Source of the DNA: CAWGMT01 sp963823675
Lineage (GTDB): Bacteria > Planctomycetota > Planctomycetia > Isosphaerales > Isosphaeraceae
Direction of reading: 5' to 3'
Length of the DNA stretch: 64,000 bases
Assembly: GCA_963823675.1 (NCBI GenBank)
Contig: CAWGMT010000009.1
Location: 372,001-436,000 of the forward strand
The translations under genes were made by a program, and so were the position numbers. Positions 40,226 to 49,769 of this stretch are shown piece after piece. Position 1 is the stretch's first letter. Every line of letters starts with the position of its first letter. Below the pieces are notes generated by a model. That model did not search any database. It was given only the letters and a program-made list of their open reading frames with translations, and had not been told where the DNA came from.

Positions 40226-41347
40226 GTGAATGAGCCCATTGACCGGATCCTCGACGTCCAGTTGGCACGCCGGGTCCATCCCGGCTTGATGATCGACGTC
40301 TCCCTTGGTCTGGGCCGTGAGATCGGCATCGTCTTCGGAGCCTCCGGAGCCGGCAAGACAACTCTGCTGCGATTGATCGCCGGACTGGCGACACCCGACT
40401 CGGGCCACGTTCGCCTCGATGGCACTGTTCTTTTCGACTCAGCGCGAGGGATCAACCAGCCCCTCCGCCGGCGCCGGGTCGGAATGATCTTTCAGGACGA
40501 TTGCCTCTTCCCCCATCTGAATGTCGCCGCCAACGTCCGGTTCGGTCTCAAGGACTGGGGTCGCGATCGGGCCGCCGACCGGCTGGCGGAGGTGGCCGCC
40601 CTCTGCGGGGTGGAAAAACTGATGGATCGCCGTCCGGTAACCCTGTCGGGCGGTGAGCGGCAACGGATCGGGCTGGCCCGGGCCCTGGCCCCTCGGCCCG
40701 GGCTCTTGCTTTGTGACGAACCGGTCTCGGCCCTCGACCTCCCCAATCGTCATGCCTTGATTGACCGTCTTCGTGCCATCCAGCATGCCCAGAAGATCCC
40801 GATCCTCTATGTCACACACAGTCCGTCGGAAGCAATCGCGCTCGGCGCCCGGCTGTTCCTGCTGGACCAGGGAAAAATTACGGCCCAGGGGCCGGCTCTG
40901 GAAATCTTGAGCTCGACCGGGCGGGGCCCGCTCGCGTCAATTCCGTGGGACGGACTGCGCAATGTATTCCCTGGCCGTCTGCTCGACCATCATGCCGACC
41001 AGTGGGCCAGTCGCGTTGCGCTCGATCCGGGCCCGACTCTCATTGTGCCGAGACTTTCGCAGCCGCCGGGGACACGCGTGTTGCTGGAGGTCCGCGCCGA
41101 CGACATCATTCTCGCCCGCCAGCCGATCGCCGGACTCTCCGCCCGCAACCAGTTTCCGGGCTCCGTCGAGCGCATCGTCCACCACGGGCCCGAGGCCGAG
41201 GCATTCGTCATCACCGGCGGTCTGACCTGGATCGTGAGCCTGATCGCGCCGGCCGTCGACCAGCTCGAGCTGACCGCCGGCTCGCAAGTTCAATTGATCG
41301 TCAAATCGCGAAGCTGCCATGTTTCGGTTGCGGGCCCGACTGGGTGA
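40226..41347 (+). CDS. modC: Molybdate ABC transporter ATP-binding protein
   Basis: 373 residues from GTG at 40226, preceded by GAGGAA; longer reading would start inside the repeat. ABC motifs: Walker A GASGAGKTT (38-46), Q-loop GMIFQDD, signature LSGGERQ (140-146), Walker B LLLCDEP (160-166), H-loop H198 (YVTHSP). The C-terminal ~130 residues contain a Mop/TOBE-type molybdate-binding domain (RNQFPGSVERIVHHGPEAEA; ELTAGSQVQLIVKSRS). Powers molybdate import with ModA and ModB. Confidence 0.93.
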   Translation: MNEPIDRILDVQLARRVHPGLMIDVSLGLGREIGIVFGASGAGKTTLLRLIAGLATPDSGHVRLDGTVLFDSARGINQPLRRRRVGMIFQDDCLFPHLNVAANVRFGLKDWGRDRAADRLAEVAALCGVEKLMDRRPVTLSGGERQRIGLARALAPRPGLLLCDEPVSALDLPNRHALIDRLRAIQHAQKIPILYVTHSPSEAIALGARLFLLDQGKITAQGPALEILSSTGRGPLASIPWDGLRNVFPGRLLDHHADQWASRVALDPGPTLIVPRLSQPPGTRVLLEVRADDIILARQPIAGLSARNQFPGSVERIVHHGPEAEAFVITGGLTWIVSLIAPAVDQLELTAGSQVQLIVKSRSCHVSVAGPTG

Positions 41348-41395
41348 TTCTGATATAGTAGGTTAGCTTGCGCCTGAGAAAACAGAGGTTGGAAC

Positions 41396-42037
41396 ATGAG
41401 CACGATGGTTGCGACGCAACCGGAAGCTTCACGCCAGAAGATTGAGGTAACGCCCGAGGAACTGTTGTCGATGCCCGATGGCGGACACTACGAGCTCATC
41501 GATGGAGAACTGAAGGAGAGAAATGGGAGTGTCCTCTCCAGCATCGTAGCGGTGAATATGAGTACTTCACTCAAGATTCACTGTGCCCAAACCGGGGCCG
41601 GCGACGTCCTTGACTCGGAGTGCGGCTACAGATGTTTCCCGTGGATACCTCGCCGCGTCCGCAGAGCCGACGTCTCCTTCATCCGGAAGGGACGCCTGAC
41701 CGATGAAGTCCTCTCCGAAGGCGACTGCTCGATTCCGCCCGACCTGGCCGTCGAGGTCATATCGCCCAACGACCTTGCCTCGGAGCTCAATCTCAAAATC
41801 GAAGAATACCTCAGGGCGGGCGTCAGGCTGGTCTGGGTCGTTGATCCCGAGGTCCGTACAATCGAGGTTTATCGCTGCGACGGAACGACCCAGCGGCTCC
41901 GGGAGAATGAGAGACTCTCGGGTGAAGACGTCTTGGTGGTATTCGAGTGTCAAATCGCATCGCTGTTTCCCAAACCAGGCCCAGCTCAAACCCAAACCGC
42001 AAGGAGCACCGAGCCGTCTCAGGCCGGTTCCACGTGA
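41396..42037 (+). CDS. Uma2 family (DUF820) PD-(D/E)XK nuclease-like protein
   Basis: 213 residues, 48 bp after modC. Classic Uma2 motifs: TPEELLSMPDGGHYELIDGEL, RRADVSFI (Asp), PPDLAVEVISPND (Glu), LNLKIEEYLRAGVRLVWVVDPE (Lys) and a YR...L tail. Only distantly like the Uma2 at 38737, so not a local tandem duplicate. Role unknown. Confidence 0.9.
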   Translation: MSTMVATQPEASRQKIEVTPEELLSMPDGGHYELIDGELKERNGSVLSSIVAVNMSTSLKIHCAQTGAGDVLDSECGYRCFPWIPRRVRRADVSFIRKGRLTDEVLSEGDCSIPPDLAVEVISPNDLASELNLKIEEYLRAGVRLVWVVDPEVRTIEVYRCDGTTQRLRENERLSGEDVLVVFECQIASLFPKPGPAQTQTARSTEPSQAGST

Positions 42038-42070
42038 TCCTTTGCACGTGCCGAGGCGAATCACCTTCTC

Positions 42071-43813
42071 ATGCCGAATGCTCACGCCACGATCGGAGAA
42101 GAGCCCTGTCCGGATGCCGGGCCCGCGCAGCCGCGGTCGCGGGACAGTTTCGTGCCGGAAAAGAGGGTCATCGAGGGAAGCGGGCCGCCGCTGGCGACCG
42201 AGATGCGCCCGGTGCTTCAGCAGAGACTGCGGGCGGCGGCGCTCGTGCTGGTTGTCGGCTTCGCGCTTTTCTTCCTGCGCTCGCTGCTTCTGCACCGGTT
42301 CGAATCGGTCACCGTCTTCTTCAACGGGTTGATGCTTCTGCTCTTGATCCTGAGCTTCGCCGCGCTCTCCAGCCGCTGGAGACCGACGCATGCCCAGCTT
42401 CGGGTGTTCGAAGTGAACCTCTTCGCACTGATTCTGGCGTTCTTCACGACGGCCCAGTATGCCTTGATGCTCGCGAGTGTGCGGGCTGATGATCCGTTCC
42501 ATCTGCTGTCGGTCGTCAAGGGCAACCTGCTGGGCATGCTGGCGATGATGTTCACCTACGCGATCTTCATTCCCAACAACTGGCGGCGAGCCGCCCTCAT
42601 GATCGTGCCGATGGCGCTGGCCCCCATGGTCGTGCCCTGGGTGCTGGGGCAGTTCCACCCCGAGCTTTACGAGGTCGCCATGCGCGTCGGCAACATCGAG
42701 CAGCTTTCCGAGCACGGCCTCTTCTTGTTTCTGGGCGCTTTTACGGCCATTTACGGCACGCACACGATCAACAGCCTGCGCACCGAAGCCTATCAAGCCC
42801 GGCTCTCGAACCAGTACCACCTGGGGCGCAAGCTCGGAGGCGGCGGCATGGGCGATGTCTATTTCGCCGAGCATCAATTGCTCAAGCGGCCCTGCGCAAT
42901 CAAGCTCATCCGCCACGAGCTGGCTGGAAACCCGCGCATCTTCGCCCGCTTCGAGCGGGAAGTCCGGGCTACCGCCGCTCTGTCGCACTGGAACACCATC
43001 GAGATTTATGACTACGGCCGCAATGACGACGGCTCGTTTTACTACGTCATGGAATATCTACCGGGGCTCAGCCTTTCTCAGCTCGTCCATCGCCACGGGC
43101 CGATGGCGCCGGCGCGCGTGATTTACCTGCTCCGTCAGGCCTGCGACGCGCTCGGCGAGGCGCACGAATCCGGGCTGGTGCACCGCGACATCAAGCCGGC
43201 CAACTTGATGTCGGCTTATCGAGGCGGTCACTACGACGTGGCCAAACTGCTTGATTTTGGCCTGGTCAAGACCTTGAGCCAAGATCAATCGATCCACCTG
43301 TCTCAGGAGGGGACCGTCGCGGGCTCGCCGCTCTACATGGCCCCCGAGCAGATCATGAACACCGGCCCCGCCGACGCGCGCACCGACATTTACGCACTGG
43401 GCGCCGTCGCCTATTTCATGCTCACTGCACAGCCGCCTTTCTCGGGGGAGAATGCGATGGCCGTCATGATCGCCCACACCCGCGATCCGGTGCCGCCGCC
43501 GTCACAGATCAAACCGGGCATCCCGTCCGACCTCGCAGAGGTCGTGCTGCGCTGCCTCGCCAAGGACCCCAACGACCGCTACCCCAATACGTCCTGCCTG
43601 GCCGAGGCGCTGAACGCCTGCGCGGACGCCGCCAACTGGTCCCCCCAACACGCCGCAGAGTGGTGGCGCAGCCATGGCCAGACGGCTCCGCCCGCCGCGA
43701 CAGCGGCTCGGACAACGGCACAATCCGGCGACGAAAGGCTTCCGCGTCCGGGATCGGACGGTATGGCATCGGACAACGCCGCGCAATCCGCCGAACCGCG
43801 CCGCGTGGTATGA
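42071..43813 (+). CDS. Ser/Thr protein kinase with N-terminal multi-pass membrane domain
   Basis: 580 residues. Five to six transmembrane helices (about residues 55-75, 82-100, 115-135, 152-168, 173-192, 215-230) come before the kinase domain, reversing the usual bacterial order of kinase-TM-sensor. Kinase motifs: GGGGMGDV (256-263), K278 in PCAIKL, HRDIKPAN (371-378), DFG (395-397), YMAPEQ. The tail after ~530 is Ala/Ser/Pro-rich. Probably signals from the membrane to cytoplasmic substrates; no extracytoplasmic sensor domain is apparent. A short 33-bp gap follows the Uma2 gene, so co-transcription is possible. Confidence 0.9.
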   Translation: MPNAHATIGEEPCPDAGPAQPRSRDSFVPEKRVIEGSGPPLATEMRPVLQQRLRAAALVLVVGFALFFLRSLLLHRFESVTVFFNGLMLLLLILSFAALSSRWRPTHAQLRVFEVNLFALILAFFTTAQYALMLASVRADDPFHLLSVVKGNLLGMLAMMFTYAIFIPNNWRRAALMIVPMALAPMVVPWVLGQFHPELYEVAMRVGNIEQLSEHGLFLFLGAFTAIYGTHTINSLRTEAYQARLSNQYHLGRKLGGGGMGDVYFAEHQLLKRPCAIKLIRHELAGNPRIFARFEREVRATAALSHWNTIEIYDYGRNDDGSFYYVMEYLPGLSLSQLVHRHGPMAPARVIYLLRQACDALGEAHESGLVHRDIKPANLMSAYRGGHYDVAKLLDFGLVKTLSQDQSIHLSQEGTVAGSPLYMAPEQIMNTGPADARTDIYALGAVAYFMLTAQPPFSGENAMAVMIAHTRDPVPPPSQIKPGIPSDLAEVVLRCLAKDPNDRYPNTSCLAEALNACADAANWSPQHAAEWWRSHGQTAPPAATAARTTAQSGDERLPRPGSDGMASDNAAQSAEPRRVV

Positions 43814-43908
43814 AGGCAGAATGAAAGAGAACGTGGGCGACGTCTACGATCCCCCGATCCAGCAGGCCGACAGCCATCGGATGGAAGCGCTGGGGCCAAT
43901 CGTGCCTC

Positions 43909-43976
43909 GGCCTGAAAGGCCGACGGAACGCAGCCCAGGGTTGCACCCTGGGCTGCGTTCCGCCGGCCCTTTGGGC
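43909..43976. repeat. Multi-hairpin palindromic element with a perfect 18-bp stem
   Basis: A perfect inverted repeat (43924-43941 CGGAACGCAGCCCAGGGT with 43945-43962, loop TGC) is flanked by two small hairpins (GGCCTGAAAGGCC and CGGCCCTTTGGGCCG). The same CAGCCCAGGG...CCCTGGG and GAAAGGGC motifs appear in the element at 60477-60750. Confidence 0.8.
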
Positions 43977-44085
43977 CGGAAACGCCGGGAACAGAACCAA
44001 GCCTTCCCACCCGATACAGCCCACAACGGCTGGGCGGCAGGTCGATGAATTTTTGCCGGCCGCCTCGGATGGCGTTAAGGATCTG

Positions 44086-44158
44086 GACGCAAAATAACTT
44101 CCCGTGATAGTCGTCTTTCGCCGAGCGAAAGGCGACAACGATTTTCGGCCAACGCCTC
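44086..44158. repeat. GTCG hairpin repeat, copy E
   Basis: GACGCAAAATAACTTCCCGT, hairpin GTCGTCTTTCGC-CGA-GCGAAAGGCGAC (44110-44136), AACGATTTTCGGCCAACGCC. Lies directly beyond the stop codon of the minus-strand arylsulfotransferase-like gene (44162-44164), in a convergent region. Confidence 0.85.
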
Positions 44159-44161
44159 AGG

Positions 44162-46120
44162 CTATTCTGGGGTTCGTAAGTTCTTGCCGGACAGCCCGGG
44201 ATAGTCCGTCCCGTAGCGCAGGGCCCGAAAAATGGGATTCACGCCGGCTGGTCGTGGGCCGGCTATCGCCGTGGGACCGCCGGCCCCGTTCGGGCCGCGT
44301 GCTGCTCCTCGCACGCTGCCGCCGCCAATCCCCAGGCGGCCCCCGCGACCGAAATCTTGCTTCAACTTCTCGAACTGAGTCTTCTGGTTGATCGTGAGGA
44401 TCTGATCGAGTTTGTCGTCAACGCTCTTCTGGAGCTCCGTGAGTTTCTTCTTTTGCTGGTCGGTTGGCTTGAGCATGACCTGCCTGGACAGCGACATGAT
44501 CTGACCGGGCGCGGCAAATCCGCCGGAACCTTCGGGCTCGGAGCCGCTCATTTTTCGCAGGCGATCCTTTTGCCCGTTGTCGAGGATCCTGTCGATCTCG
44601 GCGTCGACCTCATGCTGAAAGCCGTCGAGGTCTTTCTTCTGGTCCGGAGACATCTTGAGCGTCTCCGTCAGGAGGGGGGGCAGGATTTGCTGCGGCCGGG
44701 CCGCGGGCTCTTGCCGATCCGGGAGATGACCGGGCTCGGCTTCGCCTGACGGGACGATGCTGGAGAGTGTTTGTTGCCAGACGACCGTTCGATCCGGCGC
44801 CACTTCGAAGATCGTGCCGCTCACGCCATCACAGATCAAGGTGTTGCCGTTGGGGAGGCGCTGCGCACTGGACAGGAGCCCGACGGAGAAGTCGGTCGCG
44901 ATCGGCGCGGTGTAGCTCCAGACCGGTTTGTTCGGCCCGAACGCGGCCCCCGGTTTGCGAGTGTATCGGCCGCCGGCTTCGAGCGGCAGCACAATCTCGT
45001 CCACCGACGAATAGTCGCTTCCCGGCCGGCCGAGGCCGTTGTTGAACACCAGGACGTGTCCCGCGCCGGGCACGCCCCGCGGGATCCAGTGCGCGTCATG
45101 GGGGGAAAAGAGCCGCTCATCGAGTTTGGTGCCGGCTCGATAGGCCTGGGGGTTCCCCCAGCGGTAGAGCAGATCTCCGCCCATCCCGCTTCGGCCTCCC
45201 GCGTGGCCTCGCGCCTCGGCCGATGTGGTACTGTGGTCGATGAGCCAGAACTCGCTGAATGCACGCACGGTCAAGAGGATCTGGTCGAGGTCGGCGTCGT
45301 AGGACACTGCGTTGACGTGAGTCCAATCCGGCATGACCGCCGGGTTCCCCCGCGCGGCAGGGGCGCCCAGGTATCCAATGCTATTGAGGGTTTTCAGTTG
45401 GTTCTTTCGTCTTGCTTCCTCCTGGCGTGACCCACGGGCGTGCGTCACTTCATCCAGAAGGGTCTGACCAAAGTTGACGTCGATCAGCTCGGGATGGGCC
45501 GGCACGTCGCCATAATTCTGCCCAGAGGAATCGCGGTTCTGAATCAGATGGTCCCATACGTGCCACTCCCACACGACCTCGCCGGTTGTCTTTCCCGTGG
45601 GCTTGATCTCGATCAATGAGTTGACGAGCCAGGGGCCGTCGACGGATTCCCGGGCCCGTCCGGCGGCGATCGTTTCGTCGGCCGTCTTGACCTCCCACAC
45701 GATCAAGAGCACGTTGCCGCCCGGCAGCCTGGCAAGGTCGTGGTGGGGAATCTGTTTGTCGTTGTGGAATTTGAAGTCCCAGACGAGCTCGCCATCCCAG
45801 GTGAATTCCTGAACCCGGCCGCCGGCCTGGGGACCGCCAAAGAGTCGCTCCTCCGCGGGAAGCTGGGCAGCCCGCAGCAGGTGGCCATTTTCGAGCAGGT
45901 ACGCAGCCTGGCCCGCGGCGTACTTGCTTTCCCAGGTCCGCACGGCCCTTCCCTGCATATCGACGAGGTGCGTCCTGGTCGAAAGCACGGGCGCGACCAG
46001 CGTATATCCGGGAAACGCCTTGGGCTCGGCAAGCAGCCCCGATATGAACCGGGCGACCGCGGTAAGGAACGCAAGACCGAGCGCGGCCAGGAGGATGATC
46101 TTCGTTGCGAGACGCATCAA
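44162..46120 (-). CDS. Arylsulfotransferase (ASST)-like exported protein with helical C-terminal extension
   Basis: 652 residues. N-terminal hydrophobic signal/anchor (TKIILLAALGLAFLTAVARFI). The ~450-residue middle is an ASST-type beta-propeller: LVDMQGRAVRTWES, ENGHLLRA, VQEFTWDGELVWDFKF, HHDLARLPGGNVLLIVWE, DWTHVNAVSYDADLDQILL, FSPHDAHWIPRG, SSAQRLPNGNTLICDGVSG. The HHD and H-N histidines sit where the family binds aryl sulfate. The C-terminal ~140 residues repeat a helical motif (MSPDQKKDLDGFQHEVDAEID; KPTDQQKKKLTELQKSVDDKLDQIL), resembling Spy/CpxP-like LTxxQ helices. Encoded 9 bp after an MFS transporter; the pair may handle one substrate. Confidence 0.82.
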   Translation of the reverse strand: MMRLATKIILLAALGLAFLTAVARFISGLLAEPKAFPGYTLVAPVLSTRTHLVDMQGRAVRTWESKYAAGQAAYLLENGHLLRAAQLPAEERLFGGPQAGGRVQEFTWDGELVWDFKFHNDKQIPHHDLARLPGGNVLLIVWEVKTADETIAAGRARESVDGPWLVNSLIEIKPTGKTTGEVVWEWHVWDHLIQNRDSSGQNYGDVPAHPELIDVNFGQTLLDEVTHARGSRQEEARRKNQLKTLNSIGYLGAPAARGNPAVMPDWTHVNAVSYDADLDQILLTVRAFSEFWLIDHSTTSAEARGHAGGRSGMGGDLLYRWGNPQAYRAGTKLDERLFSPHDAHWIPRGVPGAGHVLVFNNGLGRPGSDYSSVDEIVLPLEAGGRYTRKPGAAFGPNKPVWSYTAPIATDFSVGLLSSAQRLPNGNTLICDGVSGTIFEVAPDRTVVWQQTLSSIVPSGEAEPGHLPDRQEPAARPQQILPPLLTETLKMSPDQKKDLDGFQHEVDAEIDRILDNGQKDRLRKMSGSEPEGSGGFAAPGQIMSLSRQVMLKPTDQQKKKLTELQKSVDDKLDQILTINQKTQFEKLKQDFGRGGRLGIGGGSVRGAARGPNGAGGPTAIAGPRPAGVNPIFRALRYGTDYPGLSGKNLRTPE

Positions 46121-46129
46121 GTGTTCCGA

Positions 46130-47536
46130 TCAGTGGTGAAAGCCGCTGAGTTCTACCGACGCGTCTCCCGCGGTTGCGCGAGCCTTCTCTTGATCCCCGG
46201 GAAGGTACCGCGAACCGATCGCAAAGAAGAGGAAGCCCAGGAACAATACGGGGGCGACTGCCAGCATGGCCACGGTCAGGTTGGAGTTCTCGACCGGAGC
46301 TGCGCCGACGGATGTGAAGAACCTTCCAAGCGCGGAATTGGCGACCGCCGGGGTACCGAACCAATCCGAGGTCCAGCCGAGCACGATCGGCGAGCTGATA
46401 TCGCCGAAAAGATGGATCAGAAAGATGAACGAGGCGTAGGCTGCGGCACGGCGGTTCGGGGGAACGACATTGGCGGTCACCGTGTTGCACGGTCCCAGGA
46501 CCATCGACAGGAGGATCGACGCGCCGAACAGGAAGCGGAGCGAGGAATCATACTCCGGCTCGAGAATGCCGAACGCTCCCAGGGGAATGGCTCCCAGGAC
46601 GGCGAGCGCGGCGATCAAAAGATAGGCTCTCTTGGTGAACCGTTGCACAAGGTCGGGGAGGAACATACCGAGGATGATGCCGAGGATGCCGGCAACGACC
46701 AGCAGGCGGCCGATCCGGTCGCCCGCCTGGGTTGCGGTCAAGTTGTACACGCGCTGATAAAACGTCGAGCCCCAGGCTGCGTAGGCGCCGGTGGCGAAGG
46801 TCACGGCGGCCATGCCGGCCGTGTTGTAGAGGAACGTCCGCGTCCGGAATAGCTCGATATAGTCGTGCAGGGTGGGCCGCCCCGCTTTGGCGGTCGCGGC
46901 GCCCTCCTCGGACGCCCCGCGACCCGGGTCCCTCATGACCAGGCCGAACGCGGCGGCGAGCAATCCCGGCAGACCGACCACGAAGAAAACGGCTCGCCAA
47001 CCCAGGTCATCGGCGATCTTCCCACCCAGCTTGTACCCGAGCGCGGTGCCCACCGGTAAAGCCAGGTAGTACAACCCCATCGCGCGGCCGCGCTCGCGGA
47101 CCGGGAACAGGTCCGCAAGCAAAGCCGGCGCAATCACGCCATAGCTGGCTTCGCCGACACCCAGGAGCGCACGCCAGACGAACATCTCCGCGTAATTACT
47201 CGAAAACGCCGTGCCGACGGTCGCCACGCTCCAGAGCGCGACGCCGCCGGCGATCAGAAGCTTGCGGTTGAATCGATCCCCCATCCAGCCCATGGCGGGC
47301 GAGACGATCGTGTAGACGATCATGAACGACGCACCCAGGACGCCGTATTGCAAGTCGTTGATCTGGAGCTCGTCCTGGATATGGGTCCCCGCGGCGAAGA
47401 ACGAATAGCGGTCCACGTAGTTGAGCAGGTTCATCAGAAAGAGGACCGCCAGAGCAAGGTACTTGCCCCCCATTGTCGGCAATTGAAAAGTTGGGATTGG
47501 AGCAATCAAGGCCGATCGCGAACTGCGGAAACCCAT
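46130..47536 (-). CDS. Major facilitator superfamily transporter (Spinster-like)
   Basis: 468 residues, 12 predicted transmembrane helices. MFS motif A between helices 2 and 3 appears as GWMGDRFNRK; NLLNYVDRY in helix 1, GVGEASYGVIAPALLADLF in helix 4 and RGRAMGLYYLALPVG fit the Spinster/phthalate-permease-like group. ATG at 47536 has GAGGCAG upstream; an internal ATG at 47473 is an alternative. It forms a two-gene unit with the arylsulfotransferase-like gene. Substrate unknown. Confidence 0.9.
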   Translation of the reverse strand: MGFRSSRSALIAPIPTFQLPTMGGKYLALAVLFLMNLLNYVDRYSFFAAGTHIQDELQINDLQYGVLGASFMIVYTIVSPAMGWMGDRFNRKLLIAGGVALWSVATVGTAFSSNYAEMFVWRALLGVGEASYGVIAPALLADLFPVRERGRAMGLYYLALPVGTALGYKLGGKIADDLGWRAVFFVVGLPGLLAAAFGLVMRDPGRGASEEGAATAKAGRPTLHDYIELFRTRTFLYNTAGMAAVTFATGAYAAWGSTFYQRVYNLTATQAGDRIGRLLVVAGILGIILGMFLPDLVQRFTKRAYLLIAALAVLGAIPLGAFGILEPEYDSSLRFLFGASILLSMVLGPCNTVTANVVPPNRRAAAYASFIFLIHLFGDISSPIVLGWTSDWFGTPAVANSALGRFFTSVGAAPVENSNLTVAMLAVAPVLFLGFLFFAIGSRYLPGDQEKARATAGDASVELSGFHH

Positions 47537-48454
47537 CGCTTAGCTGCCTCGCCGAGAGAAAATTGCGTGTTACCGGCAACCCTTCGTTTATAGCGTGTGC
47601 GCGCGCGGGCGGCGAGACCTTCATCGCTTGTCGTTTGTCCTTTGTCATTGGTCCTTTGTCCTTTGTCCTCTTTCCGTTGTCCGTTGTGCGTTGTTTTCGG
47701 TAGCCAGGGCATTCACGAAGGCGACCAGCGGATGGAAATATACCCAGGACCGAGTGATTGTGGGACGGATCGGCGATCCGTCCTGCGGTGAATTTGCATC
47801 TCCGGGTCGCCTAAACAACGGACGATGGACGACCTCCAACCATCAACGGCCCGTCGCCCAGCGCCGTCTCTGGCCAACGCTTCCATCACACAACGGACCA
47901 CGGACCACGGACAAGGGACCTCAGACCGCGGACCTCGAACAGTGAACAAAGGACAAAGGACAAAGGACAAATGACCAATGCCAACCTGGTTTGAATTGGC
48001 CAGGCGGTGACATTTCTGTGTCGCAGGGAGTCCAGATTGCATGGACTTGTGCTATTTTTTGACGAAAGACCAATTTCGAGTCGTTGGGGTATGGACGAGG
48101 AGGACTCTGATATACTAGAATCGGACGTCTCGCATGCACGAGAGCATTCCTCCCTCTCACGCGAAGCCCGAGCGCTCGGCTGCGGCTACATTCTTGACAA
48201 TGTCTGCGCTGCAACATCATGATTTCTTACGCGAAACGACTTTGGATCAATTCGACGGCGAATGGTCCAGGGACTGATTCGTGGTCGACGGTGGTGCTCG
48301 CGGGAACAATCCTGCCAAAATGAAGGTGTTCGAGGAGCACTCGGCTCGTGTCGTCATCATGATTCATGATAAAGTTGTCGCAGGAGTCCTTTTTCACCTT
48401 AGTTTCGTGTCGTCATCACCGGTTTTTTTCTTTTCTGATCGAGGAGGTTTGCAC
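47537..48454. other. 918-bp intergenic region with heptamer repeats
   Basis: Divergent region between the MFS gene (minus) and the DUF1559 gene (plus). Contains the inverted heptamer arrays at 47627-47980 and, from ~48000 on, the probable leader and promoter of DUF1559. No supported gene. Confidence 0.5.
47627..47980. repeat. Inverted pair of heptanucleotide repeat arrays
   Basis: Left arm 47627-47696 repeats TTGTCCT-type heptamers; right arm 47890-47980 repeats the complementary GGACAAA/GGACCAC type. About 190 bp of unique sequence lies between, so the arms could pair into a large stem. Same repeat type as 18741-19046. Confidence 0.8.
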
Positions 48455-49576
48455 ATGAAGAGCCCGAGTTTACGCCGATCCGCCCTGCGCGGATTCACCC
48501 TGATCGAGCTGCTCGTGGTGATTGCCATCATTGCGGTCTTGATCGCGTTATTGCTGCCCGCGGTGCAGTCGGCTCGCGAGGCGGCCCGACGCGCGTCGTG
48601 CGTCAACAACATGAAACAGATCGGCCTCGCGATTCACAATTATGAAAGCGCCAATGGATCATTCCCCATCGGGTTGATCATGGGTGAGGATGCCTACTTC
48701 CCCAACCTGTGCAACATCCCCTCCGTTTCGTCCTACGCGGCGTTCGGGTACTCGTTCTTCGCTTTGATCTTGCCGAACATGGAGCAGAACCCGATCTACA
48801 ACTCCATCAATTTCCTCATCCCCCCCGGCGGTCATAGCTTTCTGGGCCTAGATGCGGGCGCGGTCAACCGCACTGGCCTGATCAGCCAGATCAATTCCTA
48901 TGTCTGTCCATCCGACTTCCCGCAGACGCCGTACGCGATCACCCAATCAACCAACGGGTATTCGCAGGCGTCCTATGCCGGATCGGCCGGCACGTACGAT
49001 ATTTGGCACTGGTATTGCGGTTGCCCGCCCGGAGTCGGCGGTCAGTCTTGCCAGGGCAGCGTTCAGATCGCTGGAGACGGCGTCTTCTACGGCAACGTTC
49101 CTACGAAGCTTCAGAGCATCACCGACGGCACGAGCAACACGATGGCCGCCGGCGAGTTTTCCCGGTTCCTGAACGATCCCGACCAGATCTTCAACACCTG
49201 GTCGCGGTGCCTCTGGTTTGGCTCCAACCTGGCCGGCAGCACCCGCATCGAAGGAACGGCCTCGACCGTGCCCAGAATGAACGCACCGTTCCTGGTCGGC
49301 GACGCGACCTACACCGGGTCGGTGTTCGGGAGCGGCGAAGTCAACGGCTGGCTGTGGCTCGGGAGTGGTTTCGACTACAGGACCATGGGCCAGTTCGGTT
49401 TCCGCAGCCAGCACCCCGGCGGAGCCAACTTCGTGTTTTGCGATGGGTCGGTCAAGTTCCTCAAGCAAACGATCGACATGGGCAACCCCAACTATACCCC
49501 GCCGATCAACATCGGCGTCTATCGCCAGTTGAGCACGCGAAAAGGCGGCGAGGTGATCAGCGCCGATGCGTATTGA
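48455..49576 (+). CDS. DUF1559 prepilin-like protein with type IV pilin N-terminus
   Basis: 373 residues. ATG at 48455 preceded by GAGGAGG 9 bp upstream. The N-terminus is a type III (prepilin) signal: RGFTLIELLVVIAIIAVLIALLLPAV with the cleavage G|F and E+5, followed by SAREAARRASCVNNMKQIGLAIHNYE. The DUF1559 body ends with the H-X9-DG-type signature (QHPGGANFVFCDGSVKFLK). This family is amplified in planctomycetes; it is thought to form pseudopilin-like surface structures, function unproven. The small lipoprotein gene downstream is its usual companion. Confidence 0.93.
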   Translation: MKSPSLRRSALRGFTLIELLVVIAIIAVLIALLLPAVQSAREAARRASCVNNMKQIGLAIHNYESANGSFPIGLIMGEDAYFPNLCNIPSVSSYAAFGYSFFALILPNMEQNPIYNSINFLIPPGGHSFLGLDAGAVNRTGLISQINSYVCPSDFPQTPYAITQSTNGYSQASYAGSAGTYDIWHWYCGCPPGVGGQSCQGSVQIAGDGVFYGNVPTKLQSITDGTSNTMAAGEFSRFLNDPDQIFNTWSRCLWFGSNLAGSTRIEGTASTVPRMNAPFLVGDATYTGSVFGSGEVNGWLWLGSGFDYRTMGQFGFRSQHPGGANFVFCDGSVKFLKQTIDMGNPNYTPPINIGVYRQLSTRKGGEVISADAY

Positions 49577-49769
49577 TGACCGGGATTCGTCGCAGCGGCT
49601 TCGGGGCGGCAATGCCGCCCCGGGCCGTGTCGGTCGCGTTGGCTCCATGAGGTGCCGGCTTGCACGCGAGAGCGGATTGCATGGGCATACTGCGTTCTTT
49701 TGGCGCCTCGGCTCTGAGATTTCGTAGGTCAATCCAGAAGAAGAAGACACCAAGGTGAGGAGTTGCGAG

